The notes beneath the pieces are model-generated. The model ran no database searches. It saw only the letters and a list, made by a program, of their open reading frames with translations, and was not told the origin of the DNA. Shown piece after piece: positions 25,596 through 33,701 of a stretch of 64,000 bases of DNA. The translations under genes and the position numbers were made by a program. Source of the DNA: Nocardioides albertanoniae (GTDB lineage Bacteria > Actinomycetota > Actinomycetes > Propionibacteriales > Nocardioidaceae); NCBI RefSeq assembly GCF_006716315.1, contig NZ_VFOV01000001.1:1876501-1940500 (forward strand), given 5' to 3'. Positions within the stretch are counted from its first letter, which is position 1. Every line of letters starts with the position of its first letter.

Positions 25596-26078
25596 ATGTC
25601 GATCGAGATCGCCCGTGCCCACCTGGACCGATTCGGACGGGGAGGCGACATCATCGAGTCGGAGGAGTCCGCGGCGACCGTCGATCTCGCCGCGGCCGCG
25701 CTCGGCGTCACGCCGGCGGAGATCGCCAAGACGATCAGCCTCTACGCCGCGGACCGGACCTCCGCGATCCTCGTCGTCGCGGCCGGCGACGCGAAGATCG
25801 CCAACCCGAAGTTCAAGGCCCACTTCGGCGTCAAGGCGCGGATGCTCGCCGCCGAGGACGTCGAGCCGATGACGGCTCACGCCATCGGCGGCGTCTGCCC
25901 CTTCGGCAACCCGTCGTCGGCCGAGGTCTGGCTCGACGCCTCGCTCAAGCGCTTCGACACGGTCTACCCCGCAGCGGGCGGCGCCAACACCACCATCGCG
26001 CTTACCCTGGGCGACCTGGAGACGATCAGCGAGGCACGGGGATGGGTCGATGTCACCAAGCTTCCGGAAGTCGGCTGA
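25596..26078 (+). CDS. YbaK/EbsC family aminoacyl-tRNA deacylase-like protein
   Basis: The 160-residue protein has the YbaK/ProX fold: AKTISLYAADRTSAILVVAAGDAKI contains the conserved Lys after the first strand, then KFKAHFG, a GGVCPFG loop, and the EVWLDASLKRFDTVYPAAGG block. Family members hydrolyse mischarged tRNAs such as Cys-tRNA(Pro) as quality control. TAACCT (25583-25588) lies seven bases before the ATG, so it is probably leaderless, starting 10 bases after the previous stop. The substrate tRNA is not determined by sequence. Confidence 0.9.
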   Translation: MSIEIARAHLDRFGRGGDIIESEESAATVDLAAAALGVTPAEIAKTISLYAADRTSAILVVAAGDAKIANPKFKAHFGVKARMLAAEDVEPMTAHAIGGVCPFGNPSSAEVWLDASLKRFDTVYPAAGGANTTIALTLGDLETISEARGWVDVTKLPEVG

Positions 26079-26098
26079 GAACGGTTGTAAAAGAGGGA

Positions 26099-26131
26099 CG
26101 GCCCCGCCCTGCCGAAGCAGGAGCGGGGCCG
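26099..26131. terminator. Bidirectional terminator between ybaK-like gene and csp
   Basis: cggccccgc (26099-26107) pairs with gcggggccg (26123-26131), and the interior cctgc/gcagg pairs further. It lies between two convergent genes, with an A-rich flank on the left (aaaag) that becomes a T-run for the minus-strand csp transcript. Confidence 0.8.
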
Positions 26132-26160
26132 CCTTGCTGAGTTGTCAGCGAAAGCCAGAG

Positions 26161-26364
26161 TCAGACCGGACGGACGTTCTCGGCCTGCGGGCCCTTCGGG
26201 CCCTGGGTGACGTCGAACTCGACGCGCTGGTTCTCATCGAGGGTCTTGTAGCCCTGGGTCTGGATCGCGGAGAAGTGCACGAAGACGTCGTCGCCACCGT
26301 TGTCCTGGGCGATGAAGCCGAAGCCCTTGTCGCCGTTGAACCACTTCACGGTTCCCTGAGTCAT
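26161..26364 (-). CDS. Cold-shock protein (CspA family)
   Basis: The 67-residue single OB-fold protein binds single-stranded nucleic acid and melts RNA structure. It has the two RNA-binding motifs KGFGFI and VFVHFS, the N-terminal [11 protein letters not shown] and the C-terminal [16 protein letters not shown]. The ATG at 26364 follows an aagga site by nine bases; the upstream in-frame extension has no family support. The 280-base gap to the GH13 gene leaves room for the long structured 5' leader usual for cold-shock genes. The name cspA would be reasonable, but paralogues cannot be told apart here. Confidence 0.96.
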   Translation of the reverse strand: MTQGTVKWFNGDKGFGFIAQDNGGDDVFVHFSAIQTQGYKTLDENQRVEFDVTQGPKGPQAENVRPV

Positions 26365-26646
26365 GAATCTAATCCTTGTGTAAACAGGGCGACTCCGTGC
26401 CGCCCTTTGGGCGTTGAATCCACGAGTCCTGATTTCTGCTTCTGCGGAAGACCAAGTGCTGCACGAACGGTCACCGAGAGCAACCGCGAAGCGCGTGTAC
26501 GCCTCATCCAACGTCGATAAGCCTACATGCCATAGCGCCACTTCGGGCATCCCCGTTTTTTCGGCGATTCACCCGTGGAAGATCGCTTCCTCTCGTGCTC
26601 GGATTGGCACACGTCACGTTGTCCGGAAGCCGCACGATCGCGGACG

Positions 26647-28335
26647 ATGGTGATGATCAACGAGGAGAGTGAGAAAGACGTGGACCAGCCGTGGTGGCGT
26701 GAAGCAGTTGCCTATCAGATCTACCCGCGATCGTTCGCGGACTCGAACGGCGACGGGATCGGCGACCTGCCCGGGATCACCGACCGGCTCGACTATCTGG
26801 CCGAGCTCGGTGTCGACGCGATCTGGATCTGCCCGTTCTACACCTCTCCGCAGAACGATCACGGCTATGACGTCGCCGACTACTGCGACGTCGACCCGAT
26901 CTTCGGCACCCTTGCCGACGCCGACCGGCTGATCGACCGTGCTCACGAGCTCGGTCTGAAGGTGATCGTCGACCTGGTGCCCAACCACACCTCCTCGGCC
27001 CACCCCTGGTTCACCGAGGCGCTCGCCGAGGCAGAGGTCGAGGCGAAGCAGACGGGAGCCGGGCCCGGCACGACGGCTCGCGACCGCTACATCTTCCGCG
27101 ACGGCCGTGGCGAGGCGGGGGAGGAGCCGCCGACCAACTGGCGCTCGGTCTTCGGTGGTCCCGCATGGACTCGCATCGCGAGCGGCCAGTGGTATCTGCA
27201 CCTCTTCGACGACGACCAGCCCGACCTCAACTGGCACAACCCCGAGGTCGTCGCCGAGTTCACGAAGATCCTGACCTTCTGGCTCGAGCAGGGCGTGGAC
27301 GGCTTCCGGGTCGACATCGCCCACGGCCTTTTCAAGGAGCTCCGCGACCAGGTCGTGCCCGAGGGGCTCGCGCTGACCTCTGACGCCGCGGTGATGTATC
27401 AGCGCGGCGTCACCGACGCACCGATGTGGGACAACCCGGGCGTCCACGAGATCTACCGCGAGTGGCGCACGCTGATCGACTCCTTCGACGGTGACCGGAT
27501 GATGGTCGCCGAGGCCTGGACCCCTGGCCCTGCCGAGCTGCGTCGCTACGTACGCACCGACGAGTTCAACCAGGCGTTCAACTTCTCCTGGCTGCAGGCG
27601 CCCTGGTCGGCCGAGGCGTTCACCGAGGTCATCGAGTCGACGCTGAAGGCGCTCGGTCCGTCGCGCGCGGCGCCGACCTGGGTGCTCTCCAACCACGACG
27701 TCGCGCGTCATCGTTCGCGCTACGGCGACGGGCTGCAGGCGCTGCACCGGGCGCGCGCGGCGACGCTGACGATGCTCGCGCTACCGGGGTCGGCCTACCT
27801 CTACCAGGGGGAGGAGCTCGGCCTTCCGCAGGTCTACCTGCCGCCGGAGTACCAGGAGGACCCGTGGTCGGAGACTGGTGAGGGCGGTCGTGACGGGTGC
27901 CGGGTGCCGCTGCCGTGGAGCGGGTTCGAGCCGCCCTTCGGGTTCAGCGACGTTCCGGACGAGGAGTTGCCGATGCAGCCGTGGCTCCCGCAGCCCGCGG
28001 AGTGGGTCGACATGACCGTGGCGGCTCAGACCGGCGTGAAGGACTCCACCTTGGAGTTCTACCGAGCGGCTCTCGCCGCACGCCGGATCCATGCCCTCGG
28101 TGGCGCGGAGGACGTCGAGATCCTCGACTCGCCGGAGGGGGTCGTCGCGTTCCGGCGGCGCGGCGCGAGCAGCGGCACCTCGGGTGATGACGAGCAGGGC
28201 GACCTGGTCGTCGTGCTCAACTGCGGGATGGAGCCCACGCCGCTGCCCGAGGGCGAGATCGTGATGTACAGCGGCGAGCCGATCGTGGGCGACCTGCCCA
28301 CCGACTCCGCGGTCTGGATCCGCGCGGCCGACTGA
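26647..28335 (+). CDS. GH13 alpha-glucosidase (oligo-1,6-glucosidase/trehalose-related)
   Basis: This GH13 enzyme of about 562 residues is cytoplasmic (no signal peptide). It opens with WWREAVAYQIYPRSFADSNG, the mark of the oligo-1,6-glucosidase/alpha-glucosidase subfamilies. Catalytic residues are visible: nucleophile Asp223 (DGFRVDIAHG), acid/base Glu289 (VAEAWTPG) and transition-state Asp351 (SNHDVARH). Region I is DLVPNHTS. It would hydrolyse or transfer alpha-glucosides such as isomaltose, sucrose isomers or maltose. ATG 26647 has a weak site; GTG 26680, 12 bases after gaggag, is an equally good start. No sugar transporter is adjacent. Confidence 0.92.
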   Translation: MVMINEESEKDVDQPWWREAVAYQIYPRSFADSNGDGIGDLPGITDRLDYLAELGVDAIWICPFYTSPQNDHGYDVADYCDVDPIFGTLADADRLIDRAHELGLKVIVDLVPNHTSSAHPWFTEALAEAEVEAKQTGAGPGTTARDRYIFRDGRGEAGEEPPTNWRSVFGGPAWTRIASGQWYLHLFDDDQPDLNWHNPEVVAEFTKILTFWLEQGVDGFRVDIAHGLFKELRDQVVPEGLALTSDAAVMYQRGVTDAPMWDNPGVHEIYREWRTLIDSFDGDRMMVAEAWTPGPAELRRYVRTDEFNQAFNFSWLQAPWSAEAFTEVIESTLKALGPSRAAPTWVLSNHDVARHRSRYGDGLQALHRARAATLTMLALPGSAYLYQGEELGLPQVYLPPEYQEDPWSETGEGGRDGCRVPLPWSGFEPPFGFSDVPDEELPMQPWLPQPAEWVDMTVAAQTGVKDSTLEFYRAALAARRIHALGGAEDVEILDSPEGVVAFRRRGASSGTSGDDEQGDLVVVLNCGMEPTPLPEGEIVMYSGEPIVGDLPTDSAVWIRAAD

Positions 28336-28359
28336 CTCACGCGGCGGGCCGCCAGCACG

Positions 28360-28767
28360 TCATCCGGCGTGCTGGCAGCGCCCGTGGTGTCCGTGATGCC
28401 CGTGGTGTCGGCGGTGGGACTTGTGGAACATCAGCGCCCCGCCTCCGACGATGGCGAAGATCCACCACGGCACGCCCATCGCGATCAGCCCGAAGGTCAC
28501 CAGCAGCAGGCAGGCCACCAGCGGGAATGCGCGCGGGCGGCGTCGCTCCGGTCGGCGCACGGCCTGGGGCGGCTGCGGCGCGCTCCGGGGAAGGTCGGCG
28601 AAGAGCGTGTCGAGGTCGGCGCGCACGCGCGCGGACCAGATCGCGTCCAGGCGCTCGTAGTAGTCGTCGTCGGTGAGCCGGCCGGTCGAGTAGTGCTCGG
28701 CAAGCCGCGCCGACGCCTCCTCCCGCTCGGCCTCGCTCACCCGCAGGTTGTCGAGGTTGTTGCTCAT
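28360..28767 (-). CDS. DUF1707 domain protein with two membrane helices and His-rich tail
   Basis: The 135-residue protein has an N-terminal DUF1707/SHOCT-like module (LRVSEAEREEASARLAEHYS, then GRLTDDDYYERLDAIWSARV), an Arg/Pro linker, a hydrophobic hairpin (FPLVACLLLVTFGLIAMG, WWIFAIVGGGALMF) and a C-terminus HKSHRRHHGHHGHHGRCQH. The His/Cys tail is a likely metal-binding stretch. DUF1707 proteins are common in actinobacteria and their role is unknown. A gggga site precedes the ATG. The candidate promoter is a GATAAT -10 with a palindrome at -35. Confidence 0.86.
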   Translation of the reverse strand: MSNNLDNLRVSEAEREEASARLAEHYSTGRLTDDDYYERLDAIWSARVRADLDTLFADLPRSAPQPPQAVRRPERRRPRAFPLVACLLLVTFGLIAMGVPWWIFAIVGGGALMFHKSHRRHHGHHGHHGRCQHAG

Positions 28768-28792
28768 GTCGTCTCCCCGTGTGAAGTCATCG

Positions 28793-28820
28793 ATTATCGG
28801 CGTACTGTCCCGATATATCG
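28793..28820 (-). promoter_or_regulatory. Promoter with palindromic operator for the DUF1707 gene
   Basis: On the minus strand GATAAT (28798-28793) is a good -10. At the matching -35 distance lies the perfect palindrome cgatatatcg (28811-28820), so a dimeric repressor bound there would block the promoter. The binder is unknown; PadR-type regulators are often linked with DUF1707 genes. Confidence 0.5.
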
Positions 28821-28883
28821 CGAGGGTACGCCGACGGACGTGCGGTCGCAAGGGACTTTCGTCCGCCCCGGGGTTGCCGCGGG

Positions 28884-29804
28884 TCAGGTCAGCAGCACGA
28901 CGACCAGCATGACCGCCGGCACCGTGACCAGCGTGCTGACGAAGATGACGTCGCGAGCCAGCAGCTCGGCGCGCTGGTAGCGCTGCGCGACGACGAACAC
29001 GTTCTGTGCCGTCGGCAGCGCCGAGAGCACGGTCACGGCCAGCAGCGCCTCGGCGTCCAGGCCGAGCACGAACCGCCCGATGACGTACGCCGCGACCGGC
29101 TGCACGACCTGCTTGGTCGCGACCACGGTGGCGAGATCGAGCGCCGGCACGCCGCGACCGGGCAGGGGGCCGAGGCGCAGCGCGACGCCGTAGGCGATCA
29201 GCATCGAGGGCACCGCCATCCCGCCCACCAGCTCGAGCGGGGCTGCGACCGGGCCGGGCAGGTGGAGGCCGGTGACCGAGAGCAGCACGCCGATCAGGGA
29301 AGCGACGGTGATCGGGTTGGTCAGCGGCCGCCGGACGACCGTCCAGAACGAGAGCCGGGTCGTGCTCGCGTCGGCGTCGAGCAGTACCAGCGCCAGTGGC
29401 TGGAGCACGAGCATCTGCAGCAGGAGCGTCGGTGCGACCAGCACCGGGTCGCCGAGGACGTACGCCGCGATGGGCAGCCCGAGGTTGCCGGCGTTGGCGT
29501 AGCAGCCGCACAGCGTCGCGACGACGGTGGCGCCCAGCCCGCGGCGACGCAGCGTCTCGACGGTGACCACGAGCGTGCCCGCGACCAGCACGCCGCCGGC
29601 GACGGCGACCAGGTTGCCGGAGAACACCGAGCCGAGGTCACTGTCCTGCATCATCGTGATCAGCAGCGCCGGGCTCGCGACGTAGAACGCGAGCGTCGAA
29701 AGCGTGCGCTGACCGCGCTCGTCGAGCACCCGCAGCTGGGCGAGCAGCACGCCGAGCGCGATGATGATGCCGATCGTCGCGAAGCCGGTGAAGACCCCTG
29801 CCAC
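28884..29804 (-). CDS. AEC family (auxin efflux carrier-like) transporter
   Basis: The 306-residue protein has about ten hydrophobic helices. The repeat-related motifs are CGCYANAGNLGLPIAAYVLGD in the first half and LSALPTAQNVFVVAQRY in the second, which are the broken-helix regions of AEC/BASS-like carriers. It probably exports or imports small organic acids (malate or malonate in characterised relatives). It starts with GTG at 29804, two bases after the end of an eight-codon leaderless upstream ORF, with no Shine-Dalgarno visible. Confidence 0.9.
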   Translation of the reverse strand: MAGVFTGFATIGIIIALGVLLAQLRVLDERGQRTLSTLAFYVASPALLITMMQDSDLGSVFSGNLVAVAGGVLVAGTLVVTVETLRRRGLGATVVATLCGCYANAGNLGLPIAAYVLGDPVLVAPTLLLQMLVLQPLALVLLDADASTTRLSFWTVVRRPLTNPITVASLIGVLLSVTGLHLPGPVAAPLELVGGMAVPSMLIAYGVALRLGPLPGRGVPALDLATVVATKQVVQPVAAYVIGRFVLGLDAEALLAVTVLSALPTAQNVFVVAQRYQRAELLARDVIFVSTLVTVPAVMLVVVLLT

Positions 29805-29806
29805 GG

Positions 29807-29833
29807 TCAGTGCGTGGGAGATGGGGTCGGCAT
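29807..29833 (-). CDS. Possible eight-codon leaderless upstream ORF before the AEC gene
   Basis: On the minus strand TAGGAT (29846-29841) lies seven bases before an ATG encoding MPTPSPTH followed by TGA. The AEC GTG begins two bases after that stop. This arrangement predicts that ribosomes loading on a leaderless mRNA translate the short peptide and reinitiate at the transporter. Confidence 0.38.
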   Translation of the reverse strand: MPTPSPTH

Positions 29834-29877
29834 GCCCGAGATCCTACGGTGGCCCGAGCCCTGGGCCTCCGCCCGGC

Positions 29878-30591
29878 TCACAGGTCGAGGTGGTCGGTGA
29901 TCGCGCGGGCCCAGCGCTCGTAGCCGGCAGGCGAGGCGTGGAACCCGTCGGCTGCGAAGAAGGAGGGCTCGGCCGGGCCGAGCTCGGCCGAGCTGACCCA
30001 CTGCACCGACGTACGCCCCGCGCAGACCAGCCGCGCCGCGGTGTCGAGGGCGGCGCCGCGCTCGGCGAGGTAGCGCCGCAGCGTGCGGGGCAACGAGGGG
30101 AAGGCGTCGAACTCCGGGATGCCCGGGACGACGGTGTGGGCGGCGTGCTGCTGGAGCGCCTCGACGATTGCGGTGAGATCGGTGGCCCAAGCCGTTGTCG
30201 AGCGACGGGCGAGGATGTCGTTGACCCCGACGAGCAGCACCGCGAGATCCCACTCGCCGCGCACCTCGGTGAGGATGCCGTGCCTGATCTTCTCGCTGGT
30301 CGCGCCGTACTTTCCCATCGCCCGCCACTGCACCGGGCGTGCGGTCCTGGCCGCGATCGCGCGCGCCATGGACCCGGCGAAGGCGAGATCGTGGGTGGGC
30401 GCGCCGCGTCCCGATGCGGAGGAGTCGCCGATCACCAGCAGCCGCATCGTCTCGGGTCGGTTCTCGGTCGCGCCGGCCGCCGGGCCCGGGACGAAGCCGT
30501 TGGTCGGCCCCTCCGGTCGGGGCTCCTTGCCGATGGTGCGGTGGACGTAGGCGGCCTGAGCGGCGACCAGCGGGAGCAGCAGTGGATTCAT
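29878..30591 (-). CDS. SGNH/GDSL family hydrolase
   Basis: The 237-residue protein has the four SGNH blocks: LLVIGDSSASGRG with the nucleophile Ser, MGKYGATSEKI (block II Gly), LLVGVNDIL (block III Asn-Asp) and ADGFHASPAGYERWA with the catalytic Asp-x-x-His. It is an esterase or lipase-like enzyme; the first 20 residues are weakly hydrophobic and may be a membrane anchor. ATG 30591 follows a gggag site. Actinobacterial relatives are often called GDSL lipases; the substrate is unknown. Confidence 0.9.
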   Translation of the reverse strand: MNPLLLPLVAAQAAYVHRTIGKEPRPEGPTNGFVPGPAAGATENRPETMRLLVIGDSSASGRGAPTHDLAFAGSMARAIAARTARPVQWRAMGKYGATSEKIRHGILTEVRGEWDLAVLLVGVNDILARRSTTAWATDLTAIVEALQQHAAHTVVPGIPEFDAFPSLPRTLRRYLAERGAALDTAARLVCAGRTSVQWVSSAELGPAEPSFFAADGFHASPAGYERWARAITDHLDL

Positions 30592-30859
30592 CGGCTTCTC
30601 CCTGTGCATTCGTCGTGACGTACGTGCTCTTGTCTCGTTCTACATCGAATGCTGCGGGCGGTCATCGGGGTCGGCTGAACGATGGGCGAATGTCCATCGA
30701 AGGTTCGACACAAACGTGCATCACTCAGGTCAACGTTGAGGTACAAGACCGGGGAGCCCAGGTCACGTGACGCGGATCACTGCTCGGCGGCCCTAGCATC
30801 ACGCCCGTCCGTGAGCGCCCACGGACCTTTCCCCTCTCTTGCGAAGGAACAGCGTCGAT

Positions 30860-32854
30860 ATGTCCGACTTCATCAGCGGCATCTTCAGCCGCCACAAGAA
30901 CGAGCAGCCCAAGGCCACCGAGGAGGAGTCGACCGAGTCCTCGACTCCTCTCTACGGCGGCGACGTCGCCACCGTCGAGGCGACCTCCGAGACCCCCGCC
31001 GAGACCGACCTCCACAACGCCGAGCCCGTCGCGGAGCCCGTCGCCGAGCCTGTCGCCGAGCCCGTCATCGAGCCTTTCGAGGCTGCTGACGCGCGCACCG
31101 ACGTCGCCACCGATGAGGCCGCCGACACGACGACCGAGATCCCGGCCGTCGACCCGCTCTCCGACCCCGAGCACGTCATCGCCGACTCGGAGGCGACCCC
31201 CGCCGCCGACGTGGCCGAGCTCGCCGAGAACGAGTCCACCCTCGGGAGCGAGGTCGTGGGCGAGGTCGCCGAGACCGAGCCGGCCGAAGCCACTGCCGAC
31301 CAGGTCGACGCCGACCAGGTCGACGCCGGCCAGGTCGAGACCGCGGACGTCGTGGGTACGCCGGAGGGCGAGGTCACCCCCACCGTCGACGCCGAGACCG
31401 GCGCCGTCGGGGCCGACGCGACCGCTGCCGCCGAGGGCGAGACCATCTTCAGCACCGACGAGCCGGTCGAGGCCCCCGACGCCGCCGTCTCGGAGACCGC
31501 CGTCGAGGAGACTGCCGCTGCTCCGGAGGGCGTGGACGAGACCGAGGGTGCCGGCGAGGCGCCCCTCGAAGCCGCCGAGCAGGTCGCGCCTGTCGAGACT
31601 CTCGCCGACGGTGGCGTCGCCGAGGACGCGGCCATCGACGCCGCGCCGGTCGACACGGACGAGACCGTCGGCGCCGTCGACGCGGTTGCGGCCGACGGCG
31701 AAGCGGCCGACGCCGACCTCGACGCGGGCACCGACACCGTCGAGACGGGAGCCGAGGGCGGCGACGTCGTCACCGAGCCGTCGATCGAGGACGCGGCCAC
31801 CGACGAGATCGCTGAGCCGGTTGCTGAGCCGGTTGCCGAGGTCCAGGCCGACGAGGAGCCGCCGCTCGTCACCGACGCCGACGCCGACGAGGCCGTCGAC
31901 ACCGAGGCCGGTGTCATCGACGCCGAAGGCGTCGAGGGTGCCGAGGAGACCGCCGAGGAGACCGCCGAGGAGACCGCCGGGGAGTCCGTCGACGAGGTTG
32001 CGGGCGCCGAAGCGCCGGTCGAGGAGGCGTACGCGCCGGTCGAGGCCGAGGCTGCCGCGGAGGTCGACGTCGAGGACGCTCCGATCGCCGAGGAGTCCGT
32101 GGCGACTGCCGACGTCGAGGTCGCTGACTCCGACGACGAGGCCGTCACGACCGAGTCTGCCGAGCCCGCCGAGTCCGCTGAGCCCGCCGAGGAGACCTCG
32201 GCCGAGGCCGCCGACGACGAGCTGCCCGACTCCACCGAGGCAGCCGCGCCCGTCGAGACCGTCGTCGCGAACGACGCCCCGGTCGACGACGCCGTCACCG
32301 ACGACAACCCGATCGAGGAGGCGCCGGCCGACGACGTCGAGACGGTCGACGAGCCCGCCGCGGGTCTCGACGCCGAGCCGACCGAGGAGGTGGCGGCCGA
32401 CCAGACGAACGACGAGGCGACCGATCCCGAGGCGACCGATCACGTGGCGGCGGACGAGGTGGCGACGGACGAGGTCGCGGCCGAGCAGCCGGCGCCCGGG
32501 TTCGCGCCGGAGCCGGTCGTGCAGGAGCCGGCCCCGGAGACCCTGACCGGTGTGCTGCGCGTGGCTCGCGAGGCGCGCGGGAAGTCGACGGTGAGCGAGG
32601 GTCTGGTCGAGCGGCTGGTGCACCACGTGGTGGCCAAGGTCGAGGGTGTGCACGCCATCGACGACGAGGGCACCTCGGTCGACGTCGTCGGCGAGATCGC
32701 CAACATCACGGTCTCCTACGTGATCGTGTTCGGCAGCTCGGTCAAGGCCACTGCCGCCACGATCCGTACGAACGTGATCGAGGTCGTCGAGGACTACTTC
32801 GACATCGACGTCAAGGCTGTCGACGTCAACGTCAGCGACTTCCACGACGCCTGA
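30860..32854 (+). CDS. Very acidic protein with C-terminal Asp23/Gls24 domain
   Basis: The product is 664 residues. A short basic, amphipathic start (MSDFISGIFSRHKNEQPK) is followed by about 540 residues made almost only of Asp, Glu, Ala, Val, Thr, Pro and Gly, with repeats such as AEPV and EETA and hardly any Lys or Arg. Residues 562-664 form an Asp23/Gls24 domain (LTGVLRVAREARG, HHVVAKVEGVHAID, VSYVIVFGSSVKATAATI, VEDYFDIDVKAVDVNV). Asp23 proteins are envelope-stress proteins that assemble at the membrane. The long acidic spacer is presumably disordered. An aagga site lies 11 bases before the ATG. The gene is monocistronic, unlike usual actinobacterial asp23 clusters. Confidence 0.88.
   Translation: MSDFISGIFSRHKNEQPKATEEESTESSTPLYGGDVATVEATSETPAETDLHNAEPVAEPVAEPVAEPVIEPFEAADARTDVATDEAADTTTEIPAVDPLSDPEHVIADSEATPAADVAELAENESTLGSEVVGEVAETEPAEATADQVDADQVDAGQVETADVVGTPEGEVTPTVDAETGAVGADATAAAEGETIFSTDEPVEAPDAAVSETAVEETAAAPEGVDETEGAGEAPLEAAEQVAPVETLADGGVAEDAAIDAAPVDTDETVGAVDAVAADGEAADADLDAGTDTVETGAEGGDVVTEPSIEDAATDEIAEPVAEPVAEVQADEEPPLVTDADADEAVDTEAGVIDAEGVEGAEETAEETAEETAGESVDEVAGAEAPVEEAYAPVEAEAAAEVDVEDAPIAEESVATADVEVADSDDEAVTTESAEPAESAEPAEETSAEAADDELPDSTEAAAPVETVVANDAPVDDAVTDDNPIEEAPADDVETVDEPAAGLDAEPTEEVAADQTNDEATDPEATDHVAADEVATDEVAAEQPAPGFAPEPVVQEPAPETLTGVLRVAREARGKSTVSEGLVERLVHHVVAKVEGVHAIDDEGTSVDVVGEIANITVSYVIVFGSSVKATAATIRTNVIEVVEDYFDIDVKAVDVNVSDFHDA
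31021..31074. repeat. AEPV-encoding tandem repeat
   Basis: Four imperfect 12-bp units close to gtcgccgagccc encode consecutive AEPV tetrapeptides in the acidic region. They differ at third codon positions (gcg/gcc, ccc/cct), so the amino acid pattern is kept despite base drift. Confidence 0.75.
31942..31979. repeat. EETA-encoding tandem repeat
   Basis: Three nearly identical 12-bp units (gaggagaccgcc) encode EETA repeats in the acidic region. The identity at the DNA level suggests recent slippage expansion. Confidence 0.75.
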
Positions 32855-32911
32855 GCACGGCTGACGTCGCCTCGGCCCGGGCAGCGATCGCTCGGGCCGA
32901 GGCGACGTACG

Positions 32912-33613
32912 TCATGGCTGCTGGGCGAGGCGACGCGCGTCTGCTGCCGTGACCGCTGAGCGGATCGCCGCCATCTGCTCCTCCTGCCGCCCACCCGTCG
33001 TCGCGATCGGGATGTCGGCCATGAAGCGACGTTCGTGCTCCGGGAACCGCACCACGAAGAGGTCCGGGTCCGTCTCCGCGGTCTGGTAGAGGCTCAGCCC
33101 GTCGAGGGCGAAGAGGTCCATCATCACGAGCCGGCCGTCTGCCCGGCGCATCACGTTGGTCGGGTTGAAGTCGAGCGGTCCGGGCCACGGCAGCTCGCGG
33201 CTCAGCCGGTCGTGGAGCCGGTGGGCGACCTCCAGCAGCTCACCGCCGCTGCTCTGGACCGTCTGGGTGAAGGCGACCGCCTCGGGCTCGGGCACGCTCG
33301 CCAGCAGCTCCATGACCTGCAGGTCTCCGCCGCCCGCGAGTCGCCGGTGGCCGAACAGCGCCGGCACCTGCCCGGTCCCGGCCGCCTCGCGGTAGAGGGC
33401 GACGTTATAGGCGCCGACGGGATCGAACGGGCTGATCCGTGCCGCTACCCGGCCGTCGGGGGAGCGGAGCGCGATCGCCCAGTCGCCTGCTCCGCATCGT
33501 GTCCAGCCGGCGTCGAGAAGCGCGGCTTCGGCGTCGGTGTGGTCGGCTCCTGGGGCGACGAGTGCGAGCGCGTCGGCATCTCGTCCGGCTTCGGCTCCGG
33601 CTTCTGTGGTCAT
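32912..33613 (-). CDS. Kinase-fold (aminoglycoside phosphotransferase-like) protein
   Basis: The product is 233 residues. The segment LDFNPTNVMRRADGRLVMMD resembles the catalytic loop and metal-binding Asp of APH/choline-kinase-like enzymes (D....N followed 11-13 residues later by D). The N-terminal half contains a possible ATP lobe (DWAIALRSPDGRVAARISPF, then YREAAGTGQVPAL). There is no classical HxD, so activity is uncertain. TAGAGT lies eight bases before the ATG (leaderless). It is divergent from the LLM oxidoreductase. I cannot name a substrate. Confidence 0.7.
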   Translation of the reverse strand: MTTEAGAEAGRDADALALVAPGADHTDAEAALLDAGWTRCGAGDWAIALRSPDGRVAARISPFDPVGAYNVALYREAAGTGQVPALFGHRRLAGGGDLQVMELLASVPEPEAVAFTQTVQSSGGELLEVAHRLHDRLSRELPWPGPLDFNPTNVMRRADGRLVMMDLFALDGLSLYQTAETDPDLFVVRFPEHERRFMADIPIATTGGRQEEQMAAIRSAVTAADARRLAQQP

Positions 33614-33701
33614 CCCGCGTGACTCTAGGCGAACCGCTGTGGCCGGCGCCCCTGGTTTTTACCACGGGAATGCCGGGCCGCTAGTTGATGTTTCAACGGA
33701 C

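Noticed and set aside
26365..26646. Hidden gene in the 280-base gap upstream of csp
   Set aside because: The in-frame extension of csp has no family similarity and the gap is better explained as the csp leader plus the GH13 promoter.
31021..31979. Acidic-gene repeats as a mobile element or minisatellite
   Set aside because: They keep the reading frame and encode protein repeats; no terminal repeats or transposase.
30725..32845. 706-codon open frame on the minus strand opposite the Asp23 gene
   Set aside because: It mirrors the low-complexity, GC-rich plus-strand gene, has a Gly/Leu/Val/Arg-skewed make-up and no domain; the plus-strand frame ends in a clear Asp23 domain.
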